Assembly: GCA_023614405.1 (NCBI GenBank)
Contig: CM042685.1
Location: 90,262,684 to 90,326,683 of the forward strand
Source of the DNA: Avena insularis
Lineage: Eukaryota > Streptophyta > Magnoliopsida > Poales > Poaceae
Direction of reading: 5' to 3'
DNA: 64,000 bases
This document shows, piece by piece, positions 36,324 through 46,772 of the stretch (the stretch's first letter is position 1; each line of letters starts with the position of its first letter). The translations under genes were made by a program, and so were the position numbers. The notes under the pieces were generated by a model. The model ran no database searches. It was not told the origin of the DNA and saw only the letters and a program-made list of their open reading frames with translations.

Positions 36324-38378
36324 TGAAAGAACATGTGTGCCCCCATGTGTGGTTTTGGTAATTAGTGACAATGTTTTATGGACTTATGTTTGCATTGAGT
36401 TTTACTTGTAGGATTTGTCCATAGACAATGCTTGAACCATATGGTGGCTTCAAGGTTGGAATAATAATAAAGTTAAGAAGATCAAGTGTTGATCAAGGTT
36501 TCATAAGATGATCTCAAGTGTATCGTTCCATCCTTATGGTGATCATGGATATGTGAAGATATGCCTAAAAGAGAGGCTCTTCCATAGTGGAGTATGGGGG
36601 AGCATCTTCACCAAGCTAGTGCAATCAAGAAAGGTGGTCCATCCTGAGGTGTGGAATATACAAGGCAAAGGTTTGATATTGATAGGGTTTTTTTCTAACT
36701 GGTCTCGTGGTGTTAGTTGGAGAGACCGGTTTATAGGATAGATAACCGTACTATCAAGAGGGGCTCTCAAGTGAGTAACTTGATCATATCCCTCGGTGAG
36801 AGCTCAAACCTTTGCATACTTGGCATCATATTTCTTGGTTCTTATTTGGTTCTTATCCATGAGAGGATTTAGATATTGTGTCAATCTCTATGACAAGCTT
36901 AAGTTCATCGAAAACGGATTTCATATGCATTCTCTATTGTGTTTTCGATATTGGAGGTTTTACCGGTTTGTCTTTTATTGATAGGTTAAACCTTTCATGA
37001 TTTGGTTATATCTTCCATTTCTGTACTATGATGGTTCCCTGCATGATCTTGTAGAGATCGTTACTATCTTCGAAACGAGCCCAAGATCATCAAAATCGGA
37101 GTCCGTATGAAAAAGTTATGATGGTTTCAGTTTTGCTGTTCCTGCCAGTTTTCAAGGGGGCGGATTATCCAGCCATGGGGGCGGATTATCCGGCCCAATT
37201 TTTGGAAAACGGCTAAGGACTTTGAGGCGTGGCTCCTAGTAATGGGGGCAGATTTTCTGGCCCTTCGGGGGCGGATTATCCGCCCCAAATATCCGCCCCT
37301 ATACTGAGGCTCGCGCCGCCAAGTCCTTAGCCATTTTTTGGCCCGGGGAACCCAGAATATCCAGGGGAGGGGTGGATTATCCGTCCTGAAAGGTCCCAAA
37401 CGCTCATATTTCGTTGGGGAGGGGTATAAATAGACCCCTTCTTCCTCCTTAGGCCCGTTTCTTGAATTCTCTCTCTCCTCCATTGTTTTGACCTTCAAGA
37501 GCTTGCAAATACTCTCAATCCCTCCCATATTTCTTGAATCTTTTTGGGGGATTTGAAAGGGGAGATCTAGATCTACAACTCCACCAATCCATCTCTCCTC
37601 TATGTGAGGGGAACATATTGGGATCTAAATCTTGGGATTTCTTTTGTGGATTTCCTCGTGTGTTCTTCCTCTCTTATTCTCCCACTAGCTTTTGTAGCTT
37701 TTGTGGAATTTGGGAGAGAAGGACTTGAGCACTTCCTGTGTTCTTGCCATTGCATTTGGTGCATCGGTTTGAGTTCTCCTCGGAGGATTTGGTGAGTGAA
37801 AGTTGAGAAGCTTTTTACTCTTGGGTTCTTGGAACCCTAGACGGTTTGTTGGTGTTGCAGGTTGTGGCCTTGGTGGCGTTTGTTGGGAGCCTCCGATTAA
37901 GTGGTGGAGAAGTGCCCCAACCTTGTGAGAGGTTCCGGTTGCCACCGACAAGTGCACCGATAGTGGAAGTGTGGATCGATCCCGTTGGGGTGAGATTCAC
38001 CGGAGAATAAGGGAGGCCTTTTGTGGCGTAGGTGGTTTGATACCACCCCCTCTCCAACGAGACCTACTCTCTTTATGGGAGGAACTCGGTAATAAATCAT
38101 CGTCTCCGCGTGCCTCGGTTATCTCTATACCCGAGCTATTTACTTATGCACTTTACTTTGTGATAGCCTTCGTGCTTGAATTATTATATCTAGCTATCAC
38201 ATAGTTGCTTTTTTTTCTTAGCATAAGTTGTTGGTACACATAGGTGAACCGTAGTTTATATAGGTTTTGTGCTTGATAAAGTAAACGCTAGTTTTATTCC
38301 GCCTTTGTTAAGCCCATCTCGTAAAAGTTTTAAACCGCCTATTCACCCCCCCGCTAGGCGGCATCTGTATCCTCTTCA
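36324..38378 (+). repeat. LTR 2 (middle) of T
   Basis: 2055 bp, directly preceded by a polypurine tract and followed by a primer site, so it acts as both the 3' LTR of the first unit and the 5' LTR of the second. TATAAATA at 37425-37432. It shares most diagnostic bases with LTR 3 rather than LTR 1. Confidence 0.93.
37154..37395 (+). promoter_or_regulatory. GGCGGATTATCC palindrome cluster upstream of TATA, LTR 2
   Basis: Copies near 37157 and 37178, plus a perfect 19-bp palindrome GGGGCGGATTATCCGCCCC at 37268-37286, then ATATCCGCCCC and degenerate copies to 37383. The TATA box follows at 37425. Their density and position suggest binding sites for a dimeric regulator; this is inference. Confidence 0.6.
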
Positions 38379-38432
38379 ATTGGTATCAGAGCCCGGTCTC
38401 TCATTTGAGGCTTCACCGCCTTGAGAGTAAAG

Positions 38433-40843
38433 ATGTCGGCTAGGGGATTAGTGCACAAGGACACGCTCACATTCGATGGCACAAATTATGATGCTTGGAA
38501 AATTCGCATGCTTAATTTATTTCGGGAAATCCACCCAATTATCGAGGGATATCTGTATGTGGGTTTCTCTTCTCCCGTGGATACCCAAAACGAATCTTTA
38601 GAGGAGAAGTTGAACTCTCATATAGATGCTCTAGCTACTAAAATTCCTTTGCATGTTGTGAGCAATGTAGTTCTTTCTTCTATCATGCCTTATTCAAGCG
38701 CTCGTGAGATATGGACCAAGCTTCAAGATAAATATAGCAAGTCCAACATTATTGAGGATGATTGTGTTGCTTCCACTTCCGGTCGAGATGAGTTCTCATC
38801 GTCTACCAACTCACCAACATGTGATGTTTCACTAGGTAATGATACAGTGAGTGGTGATAGAAATTGCAATATGGATAGTGTGCTTACTATTTGTAATCCT
38901 TCATCCCTATCTAGTTGCAATGATCTATCTTCGGACCTTAACACTTCTAGCACTCACAACTCCTTACATGCTAGTGTTGATAGTCCTTGCATATCATGTA
39001 TTAATGGCTTGAATAAATCTCTTGGTGATATGCGTGTGTTGTCTTGTTGCCATGATAAAAATGCCTCTGTTTCCTCTAGTGCTTGTGTTTCTAACCATGT
39101 ATAGGAAAATGAAGATTCTATGGTCCAAGACAAGATCTTGAATAGAGCTACAAGTGCAATCTCATCATCACCTTCCTTCGGTTCTCACATATGCCTTATG
39201 GCTAAGGGAACAAAGGTAATCTCTTTGGATCCCATTGTATCTCATGATGATGATGATCAGGTTGAGAATGATAATGATGATTATCGAGGTAAGTATGATA
39301 TTACCTATATTAAGAAAATGGGAGAGGTTGTCTATAGAGCTCTCTTCAAACATAAAATTGCTTCCTCCAACTTTATTGAAATATTGCATTATGCTATAGA
39401 AGGCAATGATCTTATTGAGGAGCAAGAAAACATAATTGATGAAAAAATTGCGCTTGAGCGTGAGTATGCTAATGAAATTGCTCAACTAAAGGACTCCCTT
39501 GGAGAAGAACAAACCTCCAAAGAATCTCTTTAGGAGACTTTTACTCTAGAATTATCTAGAGTAAAGGAATAACATGATAGAGAATTTGCGGTGGCAAACT
39601 CCTTCAAGATTAAAAATGATGAACTTGAAGTTGCTTATGCTAAACTTGTTGAAGATTTTAAGCACCTCGAAAATGGCTCTCGGGTCGTTAAGAGGGAGCT
39701 CATCAAACTCACTGAGTCGCATGAGCAACTTAAAGCTTCATATTCTAAAGAGCTTGCCATGTTGCCCCCACCTCTTGCAAATAGTGATGATGCTTGTGCT
39801 ACTAACTCTATTTCTTGTGAAGCATCTATTTTGAAGGAGAATGTTGAGCTAAAGGCTCAACTTGCATTGCTAACTAGCAACTATGGGAAATTAGAAGAAA
39901 GTCATGTTAAGCTATCGATCTCGCATGAGGATCTTCTAGTCTCCCATGGTAGGCTAAAGTTAGCTCATGAGGCCATCGTGTCAAAGGTAACATCTAGTGG
40001 GCCTCATGTGGACATTAACACTATATCTACTCCAAATGTTATATTGCCATGTGCTAGTCCTTGTAATTCATCCTCTCACAACCATGCTATATCTTGTGAT
40101 GAATTACATTCTGTGCCTTGTTGCTCTAACAATGTAGCATCTACTTCCTCTAGTACTTTTGTTGAAACTAACCATGTAGAGGAAATCAAAGAGCTCATGG
40201 CTCAAGTCACTTCTATGAAGAATGACTTGAAAAAGGGTCATCAAGGGAAGGCCGCACTCAACAAAATCTTGAGTGTGCAAAAATCCCCCAATGACAAGAG
40301 TGGGCTTGGATTCAACTCCAATGTCAAGAACAAGTCCACTATCAAGTTGAAGCACAAGGACAACAAGAAGAATGGCCAAGATCAAGTCAAGAATCCGGCC
40401 AACATTGTTTTCTTCAAGTGCAAGGAAGAAGGCACCATGTTAGATCTTGCCCATTGAAGAAAAAGCCTCTTAGTGTGAAGCAACAAGGGAAGCGGCCTCA
40501 AGCTCCACCTCAAGTCATTAATGGGCCTCTTCCTAAGAGGACTACTCGAGCTCCTCCTCGAGTTGTGGCTTCACCTAAGAAGAAAGATGGCAAGAGTAGA
40601 ACTTGCTACATATGCCGTAAGAAAGGGCACATTTCTTCTTCATGCACTATTGATATCTCCTCATCCAACCCTATGATTATTGATGATGCTTATTCTCTTT
40701 GTAAGGATGAAGTTGTCAATGTGTTTGCCAAATTTGTTGGTGCTCAATGTGGTTTCAAGAAAAGAACCATTTGGGTTGCCAAGCCTATTGTGACTAACCT
40801 CTTAGGACCCAACTTGGTTGGGGACCAACAAGCCAAAACTTGA
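38433..40843 (+). pseudogene. Gag of T, copy 2, broken at several places
   Basis: Nearly the same sequence as copy 1 but with different lesions. The N-terminal part (from ATG 38433) runs into an in-frame TAG at 39102-39104 (GAG to TAG), downstream of the point where copy 1 has its deletion. The next part stops at 39533 (TAG replacing a GAG). A TAA lies near 39570. A single-base deletion near 40431 shifts the frame inside the first zinc knuckle, after CKEEG; in addition the first knuckle Cys is replaced by Phe (VFFKC). The second knuckle CYICRKKGHISSSC is kept in the frame ending at 40843. No lesion is shared with copy 1, so all arose after the duplication or were repaired in the other copy. 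Confidence 0.8.
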
Positions 40844-43340
40844 TCAATAGGTATTGTTGGAGGGCATTGGAGACTTGGCTACATCACGAAGAATTGAGGG
40901 ATCTTCATCTAGTATATTTGTCAAGTCAAGTCATGTGGATTATATTGCCTATATTATATATGTCCAATGTTCCTCCTTGCGGTAACAAATGCTTAACTTA
41001 TTACATTGAAATTTACTCGCCCCCTTGTGCATGTGTTGGTTTTGTATCTTCCGTGCTTTTGTACATGTTGTGCTTTCCACTTAATTATCTTGAGGAATCA
41101 AGCATATTTTTGTGTATGGTTAGGTGGTACACCATGTATGTGTGTTTCTTATGTTTGAGCCTTCATTGGTTATATTTGGTATCTTATTTGGCTCTTGTGA
41201 GAGATTAATGGACTATCCCATTTTGGGGGAGTTTTATGCTTGGGCATTCCACAATCCTAAAAATGTGTGTACATGAGAAATTTAAGTTCTATAATGTCCA
41301 TTAATTATATATATTTGGATCCGTTGCCTCGTGTTGGTTTTATGGTAGTATCACATTATGGGGGAGTCATATGCTTAGTGCATATTACAATCCTAAAAAA
41401 ATGTGAATATTCGAGGCGCCTATGTGACACATTTTCTCATACAAGTTCCAATTTGCTTGAATGGATTTATTGATCATATTTTGGATCTTGTATATGAGAG
41501 TGTTTCTTGGTATGTGTTTCCTCATATTTAGATCTCTATATCATCATGGAAACCGTTTGCTTCAAGTTAATCTAATCACTAGTGATTGTGTGACTATTGG
41601 AAGCTACCAAGAATCTTGTTTGATGTATCATGCTTAATTCTTATATTTTGTTATATGCTTCTTGTTGTGACTATGATCTTGGATATCCATGCAAGCTACC
41701 TTGGGAAAATTATTCCAAATATTTCTTGTCCTTAGACAATGAGTACTCAATTTATGGTAGAATTTATTGATCATATTCACTTTGGCATTTGTTTAATTTT
41801 ATCCTATCTTTGGCCAAGAAAATGTTTTGTGTTGTCTCTGAAGCCTTCCTTTCTTCTTTTGGATCTTCTTATTTTATTGATATCCTCTTGTGTTTTTCTT
41901 ATTGTAGGTAGTAGTGATGATCCCATTTGTGTGCATTTTGCATTCAAAATAAAATTCTATATAATGTACTACTTATGGGTGAGCTCTCCTATATTATCTA
42001 GAACAATCTTTTTATGCTTCCTTGTTTGATCCATATCGGGTTTTATGTGCTTGGAAGTTTGATCTATTCGTTTTGGTATTTTGTGCCATCATGAAAAGTT
42101 TGGAGAGTTTGGTTTACTTGTTGGAACCTTACTCTTTTTGGGAGTTGGTTTTGTCCTTTTATGTTATTTATTGTATATCTTCCTTGTGTGTGCTTGTTTT
42201 GTTATGGGCATATGTCTTTGTGATGTTATCCATTTAGAAACATACACACATATGTGAAGATAATGTTAGTTGGTTTTTAATCCTTGGAGACCACCTTTAT
42301 ATTCCTTTTGATTCTTTGGTGGCTTCCAAATTTAATTGCCTATGGGTGCTTGTTCCTATTGTTTGCATCTTTGGGCACTCATATTTGTTCTCTCATACCT
42401 TGTATTGTTCAATGAACTTGGATGAGTGAGGATTCCATGATTATGCACCTTGCTCCCAAATGCAATTATCATAATTGGTGCATTATCTTTGGGAAGCTCA
42501 TCTAATTACTTTAATAATGCTCATTTATCTTCTGTCACATTTATTGTTCCTTAAATGTTTATGGGGGAGTGAGGATTCCATATTTATGCATTTTTGTATT
42601 GAAATACACCGATTTTAAAGTATGCACAAATCTTGGGGAGCTTCTCAATTTTATTTAAGCATTTATTTGATCTTTCATGTGTTGTGTTTTAAATTCTTAT
42701 GGGGGAACAAGGATTCCATATTTGTGCATTATGTATTCCAATGCATTTATTTTAAAATTGTGCACAAATATTGGAGAGCTTCTCTATTTGTTATTTAAAA
42801 CACTCATTTGCTCACATCATAATATCTTGTAGTTTCCATTTGGACTCATTTGTTGTTTTCAAATTGGTTTGTCGGATCTTGTCATTGCTTGCGTCTTTTT
42901 TTTTATTCCTTTCACAATCTTCGGATCCTCGATATAGTTCTACTCCCTCCCAAGTATTCATCATTGTATATGTGCGAAGACACCTTTGGAGGAATTATTA
43001 CTATATTGGTCGTCTAGAACTATTCACCCATTTTGGTAATCGATGCCAATGGGGGAGATGTTTTGGAGGGTTTAAGGGAATTTTGTTCTTAAGCATTCTC
43101 CTCTCATGCCCTTGCATCTTTGTTTTTGCTTTACATGTTGAATATATAGAGGAAACTCCACCAATGGTAATGGTTCATCACACACGCATATATTGTGGGG
43201 GAGCTTGCTCTATATATTATGGGCGTACCAACATCACATAATTGTGTAGTATTTGATGTTGGCGCAACCATTTTTATTTGTTAAGTTGATTATATAAACC
43301 CTCTCAAAGGATTGTCATCAATTACCAAAATGGGGGAGAT

Positions 43341-45393
43341 TGAAAGAACATATGTGCCCCCATGTGTGGTTTTGGTAATTAGTGACAATGTTTTATGGAC
43401 TTATGTTTGCATTGAGTTTTACTTGTAGGATTTGTCCATAGACAATGCTTGAACCATATGGTGGCTTCAAGTTTGGAATAAGAATAAAGTGAAGAAGATC
43501 AAGTGTTGATCAAGGTTTCATAAGATGATCTCAAGTGTATCGTGCCATCCTTATGGTGATCATGGATATGTGAAGATATGCCTAAAAGAGAGGCTCTTCC
43601 ATAGTGGAGCATGGGGGAGCATCTTCACCAAGCTAGTGCAATCAAGAAAGGTGCTCCATCCTGAGGTGTGGAATATACAAGGCAAAGGTTTGATATTGAT
43701 AGGGTTTCTTTCTAACTGGTCTCGTGGTGTTAGTTGGAGAGACCGGTTTATATGATAGATAACCGTACTATCAAGAGGGGCTCTCAAGTGAGTAACTTGA
43801 TCATATCCCTCGGTGAGAGCTCAAACCTTTGCATACTTGGCATCATATTTCTTGGTTCTTATTTGGTTCTTATCCATGAGAGGATTTATATATTGTGTCA
43901 ATCTCTATGACAAGCTTAAGTTCATCAGCAGTTTCATATGCATTCTCTATTGTGTTTTCGATATTGGAGGTTTTACCGGTTTGTCTTTTATAGATAGGTT
44001 AAACCTTTCATCATTTGGTTATATCTTCCATTGCTGTAATATGATGGTTCCCTGCATGATCTTGTAGAGATCGTTACTATCTTCGAAACGAGCCCAAGAT
44101 CATCAAAATCGGAGTCCGTATGAAAAAGTTATGATGGTTTCAGTTTTGCTGTTCCTGCCAGTTTTCAAGGGGGCAGATTATCCAGCCATGGGGGCGGATT
44201 ATCTGGCCCAATTTTTGGAAAACAGCTAAGGACTTTGAGGCATGACTCCTAGTAATGGGGGCAGATTTTCTGGCCCTTCGGGGGGCGGATTATCCGCCCC
44301 AAATATCCGCCCCTATACTGAGGCTCGCGCCGCCAAGTCCTTAGCCAATTTTTTGGCCCGGGGAACCCAGAATATCTGGGGGAGGGGCGGATTATTCGTC
44401 CTAGAAGGTCCCAAACGGTCATATTTCGTTGGGGAGGGGTATAAATAGACCCCTTCTTCCTCCTTAGGCCCGTTGCTTGAATTCTCTCTCTCCTCCATTG
44501 TTTTGACCTTCAAGAGCTTGCAAATACTCTCAATCCCTCCCATATTTCTTGAATCTTTTTGGGGGATTTGAAAGGGGAGATCTAGATCTACAACTCCACC
44601 AATCCATCTCTCCTCTATGTGAGGGGAACATATTGGGATCTAGATCTTGGGGTTTCTTTTGTGGATTTCCTCATGTGTTCTTCCTCTCTTATTCTCCCAC
44701 TAGCTTTTGTAGCTTTTGTGGAATTTGGGAGAGAAGGACTCGAGCACTTCCTGTGTTCTTGCCATTGCATTTGGTGCATTGGTTTGAGTTCTCCTCGGAG
44801 GATTTGGTGAGCGAAAGTTGAGAAGCTTTTTACTCTTGGGTTCTTGGAACCCTAGACGGTTTGTTGGTGTTGCAGGTTGTGGCCTTGGTGGTGTTTGTTG
44901 GGAGCCTCCGATTAAGTTGTGGAGAAGTGCCCCAACCTTGTGAGAGGTTCCGGTTGCCACCAACAAGTGCACAGATAGTGGAAGTGTGGATCGATCCCGT
45001 TGGGGTGAGATTCACCGGAGAATAAGGGAGGCCTTTTGTGGCGTAGGTGGTTTGATACCACCCCCTCTCCAACGAGACGTACTCTCTTTATGGGAGAAAC
45101 TTGGTAATAAATCATCGTCTCCGCGTGCCTCGGTTATCTCTATACCCGAGCTATTTACTTATGCACTTTACTTTGTGATAGCCTTCGTGCTTGAATTATT
45201 ATATCTAGCTATCACATAGTTGCTTTTTTTGCTTAGCATAAGTTGTTGGTACACATAGGTGAACTGTAGTTTATATAGGTTTTGTGCTTGACAAAGTAAA
45301 CGCTAGTTTTATTCCGCCTTTGTTAAGCCCATCTCATTAAAGTTTTAAACCGCCTATTAACCCCCCCTCTAGGCGGCATCTGTATCCTTTTCA
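43341..45393 (+). repeat. LTR 3 of T
   Basis: 2053 bp. TATAAATA at 44440-44447. Ends TTTTCA and is followed by the target duplication CCTTG and the rest of F's LTR. Confidence 0.93.
44168..44400 (+). promoter_or_regulatory. GGCGGATTATCC palindrome cluster upstream of TATA, LTR 3
   Basis: A perfect 19-bp palindrome at 44282-44300, identical to that of LTR 2. Flanking copies near 44170, 44192 and 44385 carry point changes. Confidence 0.6.
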
Positions 45394-45659
45394 CCTTGTT
45401 ATTAACAACATCCAATGTCCATGATCAGGAAACCTTGATCATCTTGTTAAGCAACGAGCTAGTTTATAAGAGAGGCATAACTGGGAACTTTTTATTTGTT
45501 AATTAAACACACATGTATTACCGTTTATGTATTAATACAATTATAGCATAAAAATAAACATCTACCATGTGCTTGGAATATGCATAATAACAACTTTATT
45601 ATTGCCTCTCAGGGCATATTCCCTTTAGTCTCCCACTTTAACTAGAGACAATAATCTAG

Positions 45660-45839
45660 TTACATAGTGATAAATCTAACACCCATGGAGTTCTGGTGTT
45701 GATCATGTTTTTCCCTAGGGAGAGTTTTAGTCAACGGATCTGCTAAATTGAGACCCGTGTGTACTTTACAAATCTTTATATCTCCATTATTGACATGTTC
45801 ACGGATGGAGTGAAACTGGCGCTTAATATGCTTGGAATT
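45660..45839 (-). CDS. Copia RNase H C-terminus of element F (partial)
   Basis: The minus-strand frame starts at the insertion point of LTR E and reads NSKHIKRQFHSIREHV, NNGDIKICKVHTGLNLADPL and TKTLPREKHDQH, then a stop at 45660-45662. This matches the end of Copia RNase H/pol proteins, in which a KHI..R.H.IRE motif and an ADPLTK motif are usual. No stop or frameshift interrupts the 60 codons, so F was fairly young when E inserted. The polypurine tract and the LTR follow directly. The rest of pol lies beyond the window, displaced by elements E, D and C. Confidence 0.8.
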   Translation of the reverse strand, partial: NSKHIKRQFHSIREHVNNGDIKICKVHTGLNLADPLTKTLPREKHDQHQNSMGVRFITM

Positions 45840-46189
45840 TATAACATCCCAAAAATATTAATCAAGGTTATCAATTCCAATCACCCAAATTTAGGGTTAA
45901 CAAAAAAATTTGTTAATTAAAATCATTATGAATGCATGTGTGTATGTGATGAATGCATGAATTCTTGAATGAACTTTTTTGATTGTTATGAATGGCAAGG
46001 ATTGGTTTAAAGATGAAAACAACATCAACTAAATCATTTCCAAGCAGAATCAAATCAATAGAAATTCAAAAACAAACAAAATGAGCTAATGGTCATTTTT
46101 GCCAATCTTGCTCACTAGACCAATTCTTTTCACCCTTTTCTAGACCAAGTAAAAGTGAACCCAATCCCACCTTGCAAACCCACAGAAAC
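45840..46189 (+). mobile_element. LTR E (A/B/C family), first 350 bp
   Basis: Begins TATAACATCCC (G of the TG end changed to A) and follows LTR A through 'agggttaacaaaa', 'catgaatgcatg' and the 'ggtcattttggcc'-like motif. It is cut at 46190 by element D. The expected TSD copy is GAATT at 45835-45839. The rest would lie beyond the window, so it cannot be told whether E is a solo LTR or part of a full element. Confidence 0.75.
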
Positions 46190-46697
46190 TGTAACAACCC
46201 AATTTTAGCAATCCTGATTTAATGTCCAAAAGGCAAAAATTAGGGGGAACAAAAACCTTTTCTTGCATTGTGTGCTTACCTGTTTGCTTGTGGTCAAGCA
46301 ACTGTTTCTGTATTAGTTGTGTACTCCTCATCTCAACACTATTTTACAAATACTATTTTACAAAAGAGATGTCTTGGCTCATCTTTCATATTCACAAATG
46401 TTCTGACATTTCAAAAACCTGAGCCAAGATGACTTTGACACAACCAAATACCTTAGTAGTTTTTATTGCCAAAACTATGGAGACCTACATATTATCTCCT
46501 TACGTTTTCAAGACAAAACCTTCAACTACTCTTATCCCTAGGTTTTCCAAAACCTTATTAAAACCTTTTTATTCCAATCTTGGTATTACTACCAAGATGA
46601 TCCTTATATTACTACAAAGCAAAACCCTTTCCAAAATACCCCTTCTTACCTCAAGCTAGGCTTGATGGTAACCCTAGTAGTAGCTAGGTAAGTATTA

Positions 46698-46772
46698 AGA
46701 TGAATTGCCTTGATCTGCTGGTTGATGAATTGCCTTGATCTGCTGTCTGATGAACTGCCTTGATCTGCTGAT
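46698..46772 (+). repeat. 25-bp minisatellite in 5' LTR of D
   Basis: Three head-to-tail copies of GATGAA(T/C)TGCCTTGATCTG plus CTG and a variable end. The 3' LTR has only two (about 55064-55113). Confidence 0.8.

Larger units (their letters stand above)
29287..45393 (+). mobile_element. Element T: Gag-only retrotransposon with three LTRs and two internal regions
   Basis: Three direct LTRs (29287-31327, 36324-38378, 43341-45393), each starting TGAAAGAACAT and ending (T/C)TTCA, enclose two internal regions of about 5.0 kb. Each internal region starts with ATTGGTATCAGAGCCC (primer site) and ends with the purine tract AAAATGGGGGAGAT. Only one target duplication exists, CCTTG at 29282-29286 and 45394-45398; there is none around the middle LTR. 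Protease, integrase, RT and RNase H are absent. The only protein is a Gag-like polypeptide with two CCHC knuckles, so T resembles the TR-GAG class of non-autonomous plant elements. The structure fits unequal crossing-over between LTRs, or integration of a tandem dimer. Confidence 0.93.
27907..45839 (-). mobile_element. Copia element F: 3' LTR (split by T) and end of pol
   Basis: On the minus strand the 3' LTR runs from 45627 (TAAAGGGAATATGCCC, the usual TG changed to TA) down to 27907 (...GGATCCAACA). It is split by element T at 29287-45393, leaving about 1.6 kb. A minus-strand TATA box lies at 28280-28286. Upstream on the minus strand are the purine tract AAAGTGGGAGAC (about 45628-45640) and the end of pol with a clean stop. 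F is cut at 45840 by LTR E. It sits in G; the expected TSD copy is CATCT at 27902-27906. The 5' part of F lies beyond the window. Confidence 0.85.

Noticed and set aside
36324..38378. Middle LTR of T as a separate nested solo LTR or second insertion
   Set aside because: It is joined directly to a polypurine tract on one side and a primer site on the other, with no extra target duplication.
46698..46772. CRISPR-like short repeats
   Set aside because: Head-to-tail 25-bp minisatellite without spacers in a plant LTR.
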